A stretch of DNA of 15,373 bases from an uncultured Sutterella sp. (GTDB taxonomy: Bacteria > Pseudomonadota > Gammaproteobacteria > Burkholderiales > Burkholderiaceae_F), in assembly GCA_905198475.1 (NCBI GenBank), contig CAJKCQ010000054.1, positions 1-15,373 of the forward strand. The letters are read 5' to 3'. A program made the translations under genes and the position numbers. Shown piece after piece: positions 14,192 to 15,373 of the stretch. The notes under the pieces are model-generated. The model did not search any database and had not been told where the DNA came from. It worked only from the letters and a program-made list of their open reading frames with translations. Every line of letters starts with the position of its first letter. The stretch's first letter is position 1.

Positions 14192-14617
14192 TCACTGACA
14201 ACAGCCCCGGCTTGCCGGGGTCTTACACTGTCTCGACGAGCATTGAGACGTAGGAGCGGGCTCTGTACGCCTCCGGACGGACAGCCCTGCCGCCCTGCAT
14301 TGCCGAATGCCCTCAAGGCGGATGTTCTTCGCCGCGTTCACGTCCCGGTCGTGATGCGTTCCGCACTTGGGACACGTCCACTCCCGCGTGGAGAGCTTGA
14401 GTTCTTCAAGCTTGTTTCCACAGACGCTGCACAGCTTGGAGGACGGGAAGAAAGTGTCGATCTGCACGAATCTTTTCCCCTTCCCCTTCCTCTTCCTCTT
14501 CGCCTTGTAGGCACACTTCGAGCAGAAGACCCCCGAGGGCGGCGTCGGCAAGCGAGCCGGCCAGACGGTGGTTCTTCTGCATGTTGGTGATCTTCAAACT
14601 CTCCGCGACCACTACTT
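14192..14617 (-). pseudogene. tnpB: tnpB remnant, C-terminal part, frameshifted
   Basis: TnpB is the RNA-guided nuclease of IS605-type elements, related to Cas12. Reading on the minus strand, the first frame encodes QVVVAESLKITNMQKNHRLA and following, with the Glu of the RuvC-II motif. At about 14513-14519, roughly one codon-breaking insertion moves the frame. The second frame continues AYKAKRKRKGKGKRFVQIDT, FFPSSKLCSVCGNKLEELKL, WTCPKCGTHHDRDVNAAKNI. This includes the CxxC...CxxC zinc ribbon and the RuvC-III Asp in HDRDVNAAKNI. The N-terminal two thirds, with the wedge domain and RuvC-I Asp, are absent. It cannot be an active nuclease. Confidence 0.85.
14204..14250 (-). ncRNA. Possible omega-RNA (reRNA) 3' scaffold relic
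   Basis: In IS605-type elements the guide RNA of TnpB overlaps the tnpB 3' end and the element's right end. Here two stems occur in that place: GTCTC/GAGAC (about 14229-14249) and CCCCGGC/GCCGGGG (14205-14220). If still transcribed, its guide would derive from the flank next to azlD. Assignment rests on position and structure only. Confidence 0.3.
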
Positions 14618-14619
14618 GA

Positions 14620-14733
14620 CTTGAGGGTGGAAAAACAGGCCTCTTTAGGTCGCGCTCCTATTTCGCCGCCACGGCTGGCGACGTGACCCTCGACGTGCTC
14701 AAACGTTATGTGGAGAAGCAGCGCGAGGCGTAG
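14620..14733 (+). pseudogene. tnpA: tnpA (Y1 transposase) remnant, last 37 codons
   Basis: The frame LEGGKTGLFRSRSYFAATAG followed by DVTLDVLKRYVEKQREA and TAG is the C-terminal end of an IS200/IS605 Y1 HUH transposase, where LWSxSYFxxxxG...vikrYIenQ is typical. The catalytic HUH motif and tyrosine lie in the missing upstream part. An in-frame stop precedes it at 14617-14619. It abuts the tnpB remnant, which marks the deletion junction at about 14617-14637. Confidence 0.72.
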
Positions 14734-14877
14734 CGCCCGAAGACATTGCCTCCATTCCTCCCCGCCCTGACGGGCGAGGGTTCCTGGCGGATTTTGCTGA
14801 ATCGCCCTCGCCGCCCTCCTCGCTTCATTCACGGTTCGTTCATCCTTTTCTGTCATTCCGCTACGCACAACGACCTA

Positions 14878-14906
14878 TTGACGAAATTGGAACGAGGAGG
14901 CATAGT
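14878..14906 (+). promoter_or_regulatory. Sigma70-like promoter of the Cys/Met leader
   Basis: TTGACG (14878-14883, 5 of 6 to consensus) and CATAGT (14901-14906, 4 of 6) are 17 bases apart. Transcription would start near 14913, about 85 bases before the leader ORF. Confidence 0.55.
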
Positions 14907-14997
14907 TCTACTGAGGCCCGAGAGGATGGTTCCGCAGTCAAACGCCGCCGCACTCCCGCCTTCCCCTTTCACTCTCTTCATTCAAGACGGAATAATC

Positions 14998-15105
14998 ATG
15001 ACGAGCCGCTTCGCCTCGATGTGCATGTGTCAGATGTGCCCTGGGTCCCATCCCAGCCGCGGCGCCCGTCCCGGCATGAGCTCGAAGATCTCCGGAGAAG
15101 TCTGA
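14998..15105 (+). CDS. 35-residue Cys/Met-rich peptide, candidate attenuation leader
   Basis: ATG at 14998 with a modest upstream ACGGAA begins MTSRFASMCMCQMCPGSHPS, followed by a short Arg/Gly/Ser tail and TGA at 15103-15105. Residues 8-14 are M-C-M-C-Q-M-C, an extreme run for a 35-residue peptide in which Cys and Met are otherwise rare. A good promoter lies upstream, and a strong intrinsic terminator begins 25 bases after the stop. This is the layout of amino-acid attenuation leaders, here pointing to cysteine and/or methionine supply. Alternatives are a small metal-binding peptide (Cys9, Cys11, Cys14) or a chance ORF. I do not recognise a described family. Confidence 0.5.
   Translation: MTSRFASMCMCQMCPGSHPSRGARPGMSSKISGEV
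15059..15066 (+). promoter_or_regulatory. Candidate antiterminator segment
   Basis: GCGGCGCC, spanning codons 21-23 of the Cys/Met peptide, is perfectly complementary to GGCGCCGC at 15135-15142. That partner is the 5' arm of the downstream terminator. Pairing would prevent terminator formation. The GC-rich, partly self-complementary sequence makes chance matches easier, so this is suggestive only. Confidence 0.35.
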
Positions 15106-15129
15106 ACCTTTTCCCGGTCTTTCCCTCAG

Positions 15130-15160
15130 AAAAAGGCGCCGCACCAACGGCGCCTTTTTT
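15130..15160 (+). terminator. Strong intrinsic terminator after the Cys/Met leader ORF
   Basis: AAAAAGGCGCCG (15130-15141) pairs with CGGCGCCTTTTT from 15148. This gives a 7-bp GC stem extended by A-T pairs, a 6-base loop CACCAA, and a run of six T. The flanking A run means it could also function on the other strand. Confidence 0.85.
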
Positions 15161-15211
15161 GTTGACCGGAAAAACGCCTTCAATCCAAAACACGCATTTC
15201 GAGACTACGCC

Positions 15212-15340
15212 ATGAAGTTCTTGAATCCCCTGCACGCACGCGCCGTGCTCCTTGACGCGAGCTGTCGACGACTGCTCCACCACCCGGCCCCGCCGCCCTT
15301 CACCCTGAACTTCCCAGGAGAAAGTGCACTCAAGCCCTAA
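15212..15340 (+). CDS. Possible 42-residue ORF after the terminator
   Basis: ATG at 15212 starts MKFLNPLHARAVLLDASCRR, continues with a His/Pro-rich middle (LLHHPAPPPF) and ends at TAA 15338-15340. The ribosome binding site is poor (GAG at about -13). It begins 50 bases beyond the terminator, where the gene controlled by an attenuator would start, but it is short and matches no family I know. It could be a second leader peptide or a non-coding frame. Confidence 0.25.
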   Translation: MKFLNPLHARAVLLDASCRRLLHHPAPPPFTLNFPGESALKP

Positions 15341-15373
15341 ATCTGAGCTGACATTGCACCAATTTCCCTGCTC

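Larger units (their letters stand above)
14185..14800 (-). mobile_element. Internally deleted IS605-type element (tnpB and tnpA remnants)
   Basis: A tnpB 3' remnant (minus) and a tnpA 3' remnant (plus) lie back to back with their 5' parts missing. This is the arrangement expected if a divergent IS605-type element lost its centre. The left edge has the hairpin CCCCGGC/GCCGGGG (14205-14220) after tnpB. The right edge has a hairpin with C-rich arm 14759-14767, loop TGAC and G-rich arm 14772-14780, after tnpA. The right edge matches the start of the window. The exact outer ends are approximate; I place the right end near TTTTGCTGA at 14792-14800. It has no intact gene of its own, so it could move only if helped in trans. 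Confidence 0.7.

Noticed and set aside
12946..14316. A 456-codon open frame on the minus strand covering azlC and azlD
   Set aside because: It is a shadow of azlC/azlD. The product is Ser/Thr/Arg-rich without domain resemblance, whereas both plus-strand genes match their families in length and motifs.
1..15373. CRISPR array, tRNA, rRNA or phage structural genes
   Set aside because: I looked for regularly spaced repeats, tRNA cloverleaf signals and phage proteins and saw none in the window.

Overview
The window is GC-rich, gene-dense DNA that looks like the chromosome of an anaerobic betaproteobacterium, most plausibly a gut Sutterellaceae-type organism. That placement is inferred from gene content: class III (oxygen-independent) ribonucleotide reductase NrdD/NrdG, a DcuC-type C4-dicarboxylate transporter, a CyuA-type cysteine desulfidase, and the general codon style. 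No rRNA or tRNA is present to anchor the taxonomy.

Layout, left to right. Bases 1-54 look like the end of an IS200/IS605-type element whose body lies outside the window. A MATE efflux pump (minus strand) and cyuA (minus) follow. Next comes a 451-bp gene-poor stretch, then a well-supported 34-residue single-pass membrane protein (minus) with a strong ribosome binding site. A short scrap resembling adenosine/adenine deaminase and a bidirectional terminator precede the nrdD-nrdG operon (minus). Upstream of nrdD is about 735 bp without a convincing gene. dcuC (plus) is broken twice. It has an internal deletion of about 80 codons with a frameshift, and a 1561-bp ISAs1-family element flanked by a perfect 10-bp target duplication. 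A strong terminator closes the dcuC locus. A convergent alpha/beta hydrolase gene (minus) carries a one-base frameshift. Divergent from it is a translationally coupled trio: two CrcB/FluC fluoride-channel paralogues and a tail-anchored protein of unknown function. A tautomerase gene with a one-base insertion precedes azlC-azlD (branched-chain amino acid export). Just after azlD lies an internally deleted IS605-type element: a tnpB C-terminal remnant and a tnpA C-terminal remnant, back to back.

The right edge holds the most intriguing signal. A good sigma70-like promoter is followed by a 35-residue ORF containing the run MCMCQMC, then a strong intrinsic terminator. An 8-base segment inside the ORF is perfectly complementary to the terminator's 5' arm. 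This looks like a transcription-attenuation leader sensing cysteine and/or methionine, although the regulated gene lies beyond the window.

The window has several decayed genes: dcuC, hydrolase, tautomerase, tnpA/tnpB and the deaminase scrap. Some single-base frameshifts could be sequencing errors. The dcuC lesions and the IS605 deletion are structural and cannot be explained that way.
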